Shown here: positions 1 through 6,870 of the stretch, piece after piece
Position numbering within the stretch: position 1 is the first letter of the stretch
Layout: each line of letters starts with the position of its first letter
Source of the DNA: Flavobacterium sp.
GTDB lineage: Bacteria > Bacteroidota > Bacteroidia > Flavobacteriales > Flavobacteriaceae
DNA: 10,000 bases
Assembly: GCF_020217025.1 (NCBI RefSeq)
Contig: NZ_JAIWOF010000021.1
Coordinates: 1-10,000 of the forward strand
Reading direction: 5' to 3'
The notes under the pieces: model-generated
The model's input: only the letters and a program-made list of their open reading frames with translations
What the model was told of the DNA's origin: nothing
Database searches by the model: none
Position numbers and translations under genes: made by a program

Positions 1-1208
1 CTTCTAATTCTTATTATTTGAAATCGCAATTACTGAAAACCGAAAAAAGCAACTTAGCCGTTTTTATCAATTATCGAAGATTGCAATATGAAGACTCTAA
101 TAAGAAAGATGAACCTTCATTGAATTCAAGAGTTTTGTATAATGATCGTTTTTCTGGACAGAAATTGCAATTGACAACCATTTATGAAACCTTATCTGGA
201 ACTATAGCCCAACAAGAATTCACCTATTTAGAAGTTGATCCTACACAAGGAACTTACATGTGGAACGATTATAATGGGAATGGAATTCAGGAATTACAAG
301 AGTTTGAAATTGCTCCATTTCCAGATTTAGCGAAATATGTTAGAGTCTATTTGCCGAATCAGGTTTTTATTAGAACACATCAAAATAAATTCTCTCAAAC
401 TGTAAATCTGAATTTTTCAGAATGGCAAAAAACAACGGGAATAAAAAAATTGGCTTCTCATTTTTACAATCAAACCTCTTATTTAATTGATAGAAAAAAA
501 TTGAGAAATGGTGCTAATTTTAACTTAAATCCATTTGAAAATAAAGAGGCAGATTTAGTAGGAATGAATTTAAATTTTAGAAACAGTTTGTTTTTTAATC
601 GAGGAAAACAACACCATTCTACTACTTATTCTTATTTATCAAACGAATCCAGAAGTTTACTTTCTGTAGGAAGTGTAGCAGCGTATAATCAATCGCACCA
701 ATTGCAATACCAACACTTGATTCGTAAAAGTTGGTTAGTGAACATATCTGGAAACACTACGAAAACAAACTCAACTTCTGAAAATTATCCAAGTCGCGAT
801 TATAAAATTAAAAGTTACCAAATAGTCCCAAAAATAGGCTACTTATTTTCTAAAAATGCGAGTTGGGATGTGTTTTACGAATTTCAAAACAAGGAAAATC
901 AAATTGGCGCATTAGAAACATTAGTTCAAAGCAGATTTGGAACCTCTTTTACAGTAAACAGCACAAAAGGATTTAGCTTGAATGGTGAGTTTTCCTATTA
1001 TAAAAACACATTTACAGGCAATAATTTAGCGCCAGTTGCGTTTCAGATGCTTGAAGGTTTACAACCTGGAAAAAATCAAACTTGGCGATTGCTTTTACAA
1101 AAAAATCTTACCCAATATTTAGATATCAACATCAATTATCAGGGAAGAGATAGCGAAACTAGTAAAACTATTCATACAGGAAATATTCAATTACGAGCGT
1201 TTTTTTAG
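1..1208 (+). CDS. C-terminal part of a large beta-rich envelope protein (5' end outside window)
   Basis: The reading frame is open from the first complete codon (base 3) to TAG at 1206-1208, so this is about 400 residues of a longer protein. The in-frame TTG at 18 is only an internal leucine codon and should not be taken as a start. The protein is rich in aromatic, Asn, Ser and Thr residues in alternating patterns typical of beta strands. It ends in NIQLRAFF; a terminal Phe is common in outer-membrane beta-barrels. At 267-302 lies an acidic, glycine-containing loop (DYNGNGIQELQE) that resembles a calcium-binding EF-hand-like loop, next to a GTYMWNDYNGNGIQ segment that I recall from large uncharacterised Bacteroidota proteins. 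I cannot assign a function. An outer-membrane or periplasmic location is an inference from composition and C-terminus. The next gene starts 68 bp downstream on the same strand, with no obvious hairpin between, so co-transcription is possible. Confidence 0.75.
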   Translation, partial: SNSYYLKSQLLKTEKSNLAVFINYRRLQYEDSNKKDEPSLNSRVLYNDRFSGQKLQLTTIYETLSGTIAQQEFTYLEVDPTQGTYMWNDYNGNGIQELQEFEIAPFPDLAKYVRVYLPNQVFIRTHQNKFSQTVNLNFSEWQKTTGIKKLASHFYNQTSYLIDRKKLRNGANFNLNPFENKEADLVGMNLNFRNSLFFNRGKQHHSTTYSYLSNESRSLLSVGSVAAYNQSHQLQYQHLIRKSWLVNISGNTTKTNSTSENYPSRDYKIKSYQIVPKIGYLFSKNASWDVFYEFQNKENQIGALETLVQSRFGTSFTVNSTKGFSLNGEFSYYKNTFTGNNLAPVAFQMLEGLQPGKNQTWRLLLQKNLTQYLDININYQGRDSETSKTIHTGNIQLRAFF

Positions 1209-1276
1209 TTAATATTTAGATTAGTTCTAAATTTCTGATTAATTTTACAATCTTATTATCATACCAATAATTTATC

Positions 1277-4200
1277 ATGTTAAAAAAACTCCTTTTATTA
1301 ACGTATTTACTAACAAGTTTGTTAGGCTTTTCACAATTAAGCAATAAACATTGGTTACCTCCCTTGCATTCTAGAAATCAACAATTAGTTTCAAGTCATT
1401 ATATCTATTTATCTACACCTGAACCAGTACCTTTTCAGGTAACTATAAAAAATGGTAACGGAACTCCACTTGCTGGCTCACCTTTTACAATTTCACAAGG
1501 CAACCCTAGATCTGTTTTGATTGGCGCACAACAACCATCTTCGATGTTTTTAGCTGTTACAGATGTTAATGTAGTTAAATCTGACAAAGGACTTATATTA
1601 GAAGCTCCTAAAGATTTTTATGCAAGTTTTAGAGTTGTATCTGAGAACCATGCAGAAACTTTAATTTTAAAAGGAAAAGAAGGATTAGGAACTCAATTTC
1701 GCGTAGGAAGTCTTCCGCAAGTTTATGATGGGAGTACCCGAAATTTTGTAACAAGTTTTATGGCAACCGAGGACGGAACTTCTGTTACAGTATCAGATTA
1801 TGATACAAATGTTGTTTTTCAGGCTGGAAATGGGACAAATAATGCGAATACTCAAACTTTTAGCCTTAATAGAGGACAAACTGTAGTTCTCTCGGGTTAT
1901 ACAGATACCCCTGCAAATTTAGCAGGCTTTGTTGGCGCATTAGTTACCTCTACAAAGCCAATTATCGTAAATACCGGCAATTGTTTAGCAGGTATGTCCA
2001 CAGAAACTGATGGTCAAGATATAACATTGGATCAAATCGTTCCCATTGAAAAAGTGGGGAATGAATATGCTTTAGTTAGAGGTAATGGTAGTAATTTATC
2101 TGAATTCCCTTTAGTAATTGCAACTGAAGATAATACTCAAATTTATGTAAATGGTAGTACTATACCGCTAACAACTTTGAATGCTGGCGATTATCATTTG
2201 ATTCAAAATTCATTATATCAAGGGACAAATAATCGAAATATGTATGTTACAAGTAACAAACCAATTTACATGTATCAGATCATTGCCGGAGATGTTAGAG
2301 ATGCAACAAATGGATTAAATTTCATCCCTCCCTTGAGTTGTTTTTTTCAAAAATCGGTTGACTTAATCCCAAGTATCAATCAAATTGGCCCAGTAATTTA
2401 TACATCTGATGTCATTGCCTTAACGAGTAATGATGCCGTTTTATCAATAAATGGTGATGTGGTAACGGAACTCCCAGAACCACTTCAAGGAAATGCAAAC
2501 TGGGTTACTTATCAAATAAGAGATTTAATTGGAGATGTCAGCATTTCATCTACTGGTCCTTTAGCTGTTGGTGTCCTTGGACGAAGTGGAGCAGCAGGTT
2601 TTGGAGGTTATTACTCAGGATTTGGAAGTACACCAGAAGATACGAGTATTACCATTTGTTCTAATAATACAATAAATCTATTTGATTCTATAAATGGAAA
2701 TCCTGAATTAGGAGGAACTTGGACGGTTCCTACAGGTGGTAATCCGATTGTCTCAAATATTTTCAATCCCAATAATAATATCCCTGGTGATTATTACTAT
2801 AACTTTTCAAAAACTTGTGATGGCACCACCGTTAGTTTAAGCATTAAAATTACCGTTAATGTAGAACAAGCGCCTTTCGTTGGAAATAATAACACGCTTA
2901 ACACTTGTAAAAATAGTCCAACAACCGATTTATATACTTTATTAGGACCAGGAGCTGTATCCGGTGGAACTTGGTCTCCAGCACTTAGTTCAGGTGGAAG
3001 TATTTTCAATCCTGCATTAGATAGCAGTGGAACTTACACTTATTCCATTACAGGAACAGGAATTTGTGATGCTCCCTCGGCAGAAATAGTGGTTAACAAT
3101 TATGACTTACCTATTTTATATCAAATCTCTGATTTAGAAAATTGTGACGATGCAACTGATGGAGATGATACGAATGGTTTTGTGAATTTTGATTTGACAA
3201 CAAAAAACAACGATCTTCTAGGCACTCAAACAGGAATAACTATTACATATCACATCTCTCAAGGTGATGCATTATTAGGTCAAAATAGTATTACAAACAT
3301 ATATTCAAACAATAGAATTATCTATGCTAGATTAACTAATTCATCTAATTGTAGTGCTATAAATAGTTTTAATTTAGTAGTAAAAAGATTGCCTATAATT
3401 AATAACAATGTCTCATTAAAACAATGCGACATTGATAGCGACGCGGTCACTAATTTTAATTTAACGCAAGCCAATATTTTAATTTCAACAGATAACAGTT
3501 ATACTTTTTCCTACCATAATTCTCAAAATGGAGCCCAACAAAACAATGATTTTGTAACAAATGAAACCTTTTTTAATGCTGCAAATGGAAGTATTGTATG
3601 GGCTAGAGTTCAAAATACTCAAGGCTGTTACAGAGTTACTCAGGTAAATTTAATTGTTTCAACAACAACCATAAATCAAAATTACGTTTTTCCTATTAAC
3701 GAATGTGATGATTACATTGATGCAAATGACCCCGACTCAGACGGCTATGATTACTTTGATTTAACTACCATAGAAGCTCCAATTAGAGCACAATTCCCTG
3801 TAGGACAAACCTATACATTTTCATATTATTTGAATCAAAACGATGCACAAGCGGAACTAAATCCAATTACAAACCCTACTAATTATAGAAATGAAGTTAT
3901 AAACAATCAAGTTATTTGGGTTAGAATAGAGAGTAACTTATATGAATGTGCTGGTTTAGGCCCATTTTTAAAACTAATTGTAGATCCATTACCAAATGTT
4001 AATTTAGGAAACGATTTTACAATCTGTTTAGACCCTTATACCGGACAAGGAAGTAGCACATTAAATGCAACACCGAGTATTCCAGGAAATTACTCCTACG
4101 TATGGAACCCTGCAAACCCGGCAGGCAACTCAGCGATTTATAATGTTACTCAAGCTGGAACATATCAAGTTGAAGTAACAAATACTACTACTTCTTGTGT

Positions 4201-4726
4201 TAATACAGATACTATTGTTGTAACTTTATCTTCAGAACCAGAATCAATCTCAGCCGTTATAATATCACCCGCTTTTTCAAATGGAGCAACTACTATTCAA
4301 GCAAGTGTTATTGGTGGCTTTGGTGTTTATGAATACAGTTTAGACGGTATTGTATGGCAATCAAGTCCTATATTCACAAATTTAGAAAACGGTACATATA
4401 TGGTTTATGTTAGAGACATTTTAGGATGTGGACTATTGGTTACTCAAGAACTAAAGACAATCACCTACCCTAACTATTTTACACCAAATAATGATGGTTA
4501 TAATGATGTATGGAAAATTGAACTTCCAACAAGTTATGAAGCATCTATTTCTATATATGACAGATACGGAAAATTGATAAAAAAATTAAATAGTCTAAAT
4601 AATGAAGTTTGGGACGGCACCTATAATGGAAATTTATTACCATCAACTGATTATTGGTTTAGAGTTGAATACACAGAGAATAATGCAAAAAAAGAGTTTA
4701 AATCACACTTTAGCTTAAAACGATGA
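1277..4726 (+). CDS. Secreted surface protein with IgGFc-binding-like domain and T9SS type B sorting domain
   Basis: This 1149-residue protein starts with a clear signal peptide (residues 1-20, two Lys then a Leu-rich core, ending GFSQ). Residues about 110-450 look like the IgGFc_binding-type domain of bacterial surface proteins: two similar halves with ATEDGTSVTV and ATEDNTQIYV strands and segments such as TSTKPIIVNTGN and TSNKPIYMYQ. Residues 455-606 hold two modules with a GGTW core followed by a GxYxY strand. Residues 607-903 hold three Cys-containing modules (separate entry). Residues 904-985 are PKD-like (YVWNPANPAG, GTYQVEV), and 986-1058 resemble a SprB-type repeat (YEYSLDGIVWQSS, NGTYMVYVRD). 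Residues 1064-1149 are the type B T9SS signal, with YFTPNNDGYND, ISIYDRYGKLI and WDGTYNG. The protein should be exported by Sec, then secreted by T9SS and held at or released from the cell surface. Adhesion is a guess; the ligand is unknown. The stop overlaps the next start by four bases. Confidence 0.93.
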   Translation: MLKKLLLLTYLLTSLLGFSQLSNKHWLPPLHSRNQQLVSSHYIYLSTPEPVPFQVTIKNGNGTPLAGSPFTISQGNPRSVLIGAQQPSSMFLAVTDVNVVKSDKGLILEAPKDFYASFRVVSENHAETLILKGKEGLGTQFRVGSLPQVYDGSTRNFVTSFMATEDGTSVTVSDYDTNVVFQAGNGTNNANTQTFSLNRGQTVVLSGYTDTPANLAGFVGALVTSTKPIIVNTGNCLAGMSTETDGQDITLDQIVPIEKVGNEYALVRGNGSNLSEFPLVIATEDNTQIYVNGSTIPLTTLNAGDYHLIQNSLYQGTNNRNMYVTSNKPIYMYQIIAGDVRDATNGLNFIPPLSCFFQKSVDLIPSINQIGPVIYTSDVIALTSNDAVLSINGDVVTELPEPLQGNANWVTYQIRDLIGDVSISSTGPLAVGVLGRSGAAGFGGYYSGFGSTPEDTSITICSNNTINLFDSINGNPELGGTWTVPTGGNPIVSNIFNPNNNIPGDYYYNFSKTCDGTTVSLSIKITVNVEQAPFVGNNNTLNTCKNSPTTDLYTLLGPGAVSGGTWSPALSSGGSIFNPALDSSGTYTYSITGTGICDAPSAEIVVNNYDLPILYQISDLENCDDATDGDDTNGFVNFDLTTKNNDLLGTQTGITITYHISQGDALLGQNSITNIYSNNRIIYARLTNSSNCSAINSFNLVVKRLPIINNNVSLKQCDIDSDAVTNFNLTQANILISTDNSYTFSYHNSQNGAQQNNDFVTNETFFNAANGSIVWARVQNTQGCYRVTQVNLIVSTTTINQNYVFPINECDDYIDANDPDSDGYDYFDLTTIEAPIRAQFPVGQTYTFSYYLNQNDAQAELNPITNPTNYRNEVINNQVIWVRIESNLYECAGLGPFLKLIVDPLPNVNLGNDFTICLDPYTGQGSSTLNATPSIPGNYSYVWNPANPAGNSAIYNVTQAGTYQVEVTNTTTSCVNTDTIVVTLSSEPESISAVIISPAFSNGATTIQASVIGGFGVYEYSLDGIVWQSSPIFTNLENGTYMVYVRDILGCGLLVTQELKTITYPNYFTPNNDGYNDVWKIELPTSYEASISIYDRYGKLIKKLNSLNNEVWDGTYNGNLLPSTDYWFRVEYTENNAKKEFKSHFSLKR
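3095..3985 (+). repeat. Three diverged protein-level modules inside the T9SS cargo protein
   Basis: Residues 607-703, 704-795 and 796-903 of the surface protein share one pattern. Each has a Cys-Asp start (ENCDD, KQCDI, NECDD), then an acidic Asp/Gly/Asn stretch leading to FDLTT or FNLTQ. A strand such as TYTFSYY or ITITYHI follows, then SQ/NQ plus a small-residue stretch, then an I(V/I)(W/Y)(A/V)R strand, a second Cys, and a closing LIV strand. The paired Cys at the two ends of each module could form disulphides outside the cell, and the acidic Asp stretches could bind calcium; both are inferences. The copies are well diverged, so recent duplication is unlikely. Confidence 0.7.
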
Positions 4727-5484
4727 TCTCAAAATCTGGAACTATAACAACTTCAATATTAAATCAAGTTGCTACAATAGAATTTTCACACCCTGCTAGT
4801 AATTCTTTTCCAAGCACATTACTACAGGAATTAACGGATGAAATTAATACTTTAAGCAAAAACGATTCCGCTTCTATAATTATTCTAAAAAGTTCAGGCA
4901 CAGGTGCGTTTTGTGCTGGAGCCACTTTTGAAGAACTACTTTCAATAAATAACTACGAAGACGGAAGTAGATTTTTTTCCGGATTTGCTAATGTAATTAA
5001 TGCTATGAGAAAGTGTCCAAAACTTATCATCGGCAGAATTCATGGAAAAGCTGTTGGTGGTGGAGTTGGTTTAGCTGCTGCATGTGATTATTCTTTTGCA
5101 ACAACTAAAAGTGAAATCAAACTTTCTGAAATAGCTATTGGAATTGGTCCTTTTGTAATAGAACCTGTAGTTTCAAGAAAAATTGGAAAGATGGCTATGG
5201 CAGAAATGACGCTTAATCCAACCGTTTGGAAAACATCAAATTGGGCATTTGAAAAAGGATTGTTTTCTGAGGTATTTGAAACAATAGAAGAATTAGATTA
5301 TAGACTAAATCAATATGTTACTGAAATTTCATCCTACAACAAAGAGGCTTTGAATGAAATGAAAAAAGTACTTTGGGAAGGAACAAATCATTGGGACAGT
5401 TTACTTTATGAAAGAGCTGCCATCTCTGGACGATTAGTCTTGTCAGATTTTACAAAAAACGCATTAGAAAAATTTAAAAAATGA
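4723..5484 (+). CDS. Enoyl-CoA hydratase/isomerase (crotonase) family protein
   Basis: This 253-residue protein has normal family length. The first oxyanion-hole segment is GAFCAGATFEEL (residues 61-72) and the second is HGKAVGGGVGLAAACD (107-122). Both backbone amides that hold the thioester carbonyl in crotonases should be present. Aligned with rat mitochondrial hydratase, the Glu at position 144 is replaced here by Gly116, while the Glu164 equivalent is kept as Glu136 in KLSEIAIGIG, exactly 20 residues later as in the rat enzyme. Loss of one acid/base argues against a standard two-Glu hydratase and leaves room for isomerase, methylglutaconyl-CoA hydratase-like or other crotonase chemistry. 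I recall similar Bacteroidota proteins with the SEIAIGIGPFVI signature annotated as methylglutaconyl-CoA hydratase (leucine breakdown), but I cannot confirm it. The start ATG overlaps the previous stop (ATGA, 4723-4726), and its own stop overlaps the next start in the same way, which suggests translational coupling. Confidence 0.9.
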   Translation: MISKSGTITTSILNQVATIEFSHPASNSFPSTLLQELTDEINTLSKNDSASIIILKSSGTGAFCAGATFEELLSINNYEDGSRFFSGFANVINAMRKCPKLIIGRIHGKAVGGGVGLAAACDYSFATTKSEIKLSEIAIGIGPFVIEPVVSRKIGKMAMAEMTLNPTVWKTSNWAFEKGLFSEVFETIEELDYRLNQYVTEISSYNKEALNEMKKVLWEGTNHWDSLLYERAAISGRLVLSDFTKNALEKFKK

Positions 5485-5660
5485 GAAGTTTAATTCTTTT
5501 TTTACAACAAGTAAGCGTGGAGCAAAAATTAAAAAATGCTCCAGACAGTCAATATCAAATAGGAGTTCTAATAGGTTCTTTTATCCCGTTTATTGTACTT
5601 GCAGTAATAGCATATACCCTCTACTATAGAGCAAAAAAGAAAGAACAAAATTTAAAATAA
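5481..5660 (+). CDS. Small single-pass membrane protein of unknown function (59 aa)
   Basis: An ATG at 5481 overlaps the stop of the upstream hydratase gene (ATGA, 5481-5484), and the frame runs 59 codons to TAA at 5658-5660, filling an otherwise empty gap before queD. Residues 1-26 are a short amphipathic head (SVEQKLKNAPDSQYQ). Residues about 27-49 form one hydrophobic helix with a Gly-Ser-Pro bend (GVLIGSFIPFIVLAVIAYTL). Residues 50-59 are a basic tail (RAKKKEQNLK). By the positive-inside rule the tail should be cytoplasmic and the N-terminus periplasmic. The start overlap, full use of the gap and sensible topology together make this a real gene rather than chance. I recall short proteins of this layout in Flavobacterium, but no function. 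The next start codon is 6 bp downstream, so it belongs to the same probable operon. Confidence 0.8.
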   Translation: MRSLILFLQQVSVEQKLKNAPDSQYQIGVLIGSFIPFIVLAVIAYTLYYRAKKKEQNLK

Positions 5661-5666
5661 ATCAAA

Positions 5667-6119
5667 ATGTCAAACATAAGAATTACCAAACAATTTAACT
5701 TTGAAACAGGCCATGCACTTTATGGTTATGACGGAAAGTGTAAAAACGTTCACGGCCATAGTTACAAACTATCTGTTACCGTAATCGGAAAACCTATAAA
5801 GGATACTTCAAATGTAAAATATGGCATGGTGATTGACTTTGGCGATTTAAAAAAAATTGTAAAAGAACAAATTGTAGATGTTTTTGATCACGCTACTGTT
5901 TTTAACAAAAACACACCTCATATAGAGTTAGCTCATGAATTAAAATCTAGAGGACATGATGTAATTTTAGTTGATTACCAACCTACTAGCGAAAACATGG
6001 TAATTGATTTTTCTAATAAAATTAAAAATCTTTTACCTGAAAATATAAAACTACATTCTTTAAGATTACAAGAAACGGAAACTTCTTTTGCTGAGTGGTA
6101 CGCTTCTGATAATGAATAA
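5667..6119 (+). CDS. queD: 6-carboxytetrahydropterin synthase (QueD/PTPS family)
   Basis: The 150-residue protein belongs to the 6-pyruvoyl-tetrahydropterin synthase fold family. QueD converts 7,8-dihydroneopterin triphosphate to 6-carboxy-5,6,7,8-tetrahydropterin, an early step to queuosine and other deazapurines, in the cytoplasm. The zinc ligands are visible as His16 (TGHALYG) and His29/His31 (NVHGHSY). The nucleophilic Cys is Cys25 (DGKCKNVHGH), Asp74-His75 (VFDHATVF) form the catalytic relay, and Glu136 (RLQETETSF) is the pterin-anchoring glutamate. It is somewhat longer than E. coli QueD because of an insertion around residues 83-104 (HIELAHELKSRGHDVILVDY) before the conserved PTSEN segment. 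No queC, queE or folE lies within the window, so use in queuosine rather than another pterin pathway is inferred from the family. The gene starts 6 bp after the small membrane-protein gene and ends just before or within the start of lpxH. Confidence 0.93.
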   Translation: MSNIRITKQFNFETGHALYGYDGKCKNVHGHSYKLSVTVIGKPIKDTSNVKYGMVIDFGDLKKIVKEQIVDVFDHATVFNKNTPHIELAHELKSRGHDVILVDYQPTSENMVIDFSNKIKNLLPENIKLHSLRLQETETSFAEWYASDNE

Positions 6120-6129
6120 ACTACTTTCA

Positions 6130-6870
6130 ATGAAAATCTATTTCGCCTCCGATCAACACTTTGGCGCTCCAACGCCAGAATTAAGTTTTCCAAGAGAACA
6201 AAAATTCATTCAATGGTTAGATGTTGTTAAGCAAGATGCTGATGCAATCTTTTTACTTGGCGATTTATTCGATTTTTGGTTTGAATACAAAACTGTTGTT
6301 CCAAAAGGATTCGTTAGAGTTTTAGGCAAATTAGCAGAAATTAAGGATTCTGGTATTCCAATTTATTTCTTCGTTGGAAATCACGATTTGTGGATGCACG
6401 ATTATTTTCAAAAAGAGTTAAACATTCCTGTTTATCACGATAATCAAGAATTTACCTTTAACGGAAAAACTTTCTTAATTGGTCACGGTGATGGAAAAGG
6501 CCCTGGCGATATGGGTTATAAAAGAATGAAAAAAGTGTTTACCAACCCGTTTTCAAAATGGTTATTTCGTTGGTTACATCCCGATATTGGTGTAAAATTA
6601 GCCCAATACTTATCGGTAAAAAACAAACTGATTTCTGGAGCAGAAGATGTAAAATATTTAGGAGAAGACAACGAATGGTTAGTGCAATATTGCAAAAGAA
6701 AACTAGAAACCAAACATTATAATTTCTTCGTTTTTGGTCATCGTCATTTACCTTTGGAAATCGAACTAAAAGATAATTCTAAATACGTAAACTTAGGCGA
6801 TTGGATTGGTTATTTCACCTATGGCGTTTTTGATGGCGAAAAAATGGAGTTGAAAGAATTCAAAAATTAA
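6130..6870 (+). CDS. lpxH: UDP-2,3-diacylglucosamine diphosphatase (LpxH type)
   Basis: This enzyme cleaves UDP-2,3-diacylglucosamine to lipid X and UMP in lipid A synthesis, on the cytoplasmic face of the inner membrane. The 246-residue protein shows the calcineurin-like metallophosphoesterase motifs in order: Asp8-x-His10 (ASDQHFG), Gly-Asp45 (LLGDLFDFW), Asn84-His85-Asp86 (VGNHDLW), His119-Gly-Asp121 (IGHGDGKGPGD) and His204-x-His206 (FGHRHLP). These residues bind the di-metal centre. The start at 6130 is chosen because the family usually begins directly before the KIYFASD strand, and it leaves 10 bp after the queD stop. An in-frame ATG at 6112 would add six residues (MNKLLS) and overlap queD by 8 bp; it remains possible. 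A TTG at 6088 is unlikely. The gene is the last of the plus-strand group, and its stop shares bases with the stop of the converging MFS gene. Confidence 0.93.
   Translation: MKIYFASDQHFGAPTPELSFPREQKFIQWLDVVKQDADAIFLLGDLFDFWFEYKTVVPKGFVRVLGKLAEIKDSGIPIYFFVGNHDLWMHDYFQKELNIPVYHDNQEFTFNGKTFLIGHGDGKGPGDMGYKRMKKVFTNPFSKWLFRWLHPDIGVKLAQYLSVKNKLISGAEDVKYLGEDNEWLVQYCKRKLETKHYNFFVFGHRHLPLEIELKDNSKYVNLGDWIGYFTYGVFDGEKMELKEFKN

Noticed and set aside
18..20. TTG as a possible start codon for the first gene
   Set aside because: The frame is open upstream to the window edge and the product lacks a signal peptide here; it is an internal leucine codon of a longer protein.
1240..1247. TAATTTTA as a -7 promoter box before the T9SS protein gene
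   Set aside because: It misses the final G of TAnnTTTG and has no TTG at the expected distance; in such AT-rich DNA this is easily chance.
2797..3009. 70-codon minus-strand open frame inside the T9SS protein gene
   Set aside because: It lies opposite a well-supported coding region and shows no recognisable motif or start context.
6088..6129. Upstream TTG or ATG starts for lpxH
   Set aside because: The TTG at 6088 would overlap queD by 32 bp and add residues not seen in the family. The ATG at 6112 is possible but less fitting than 6130.
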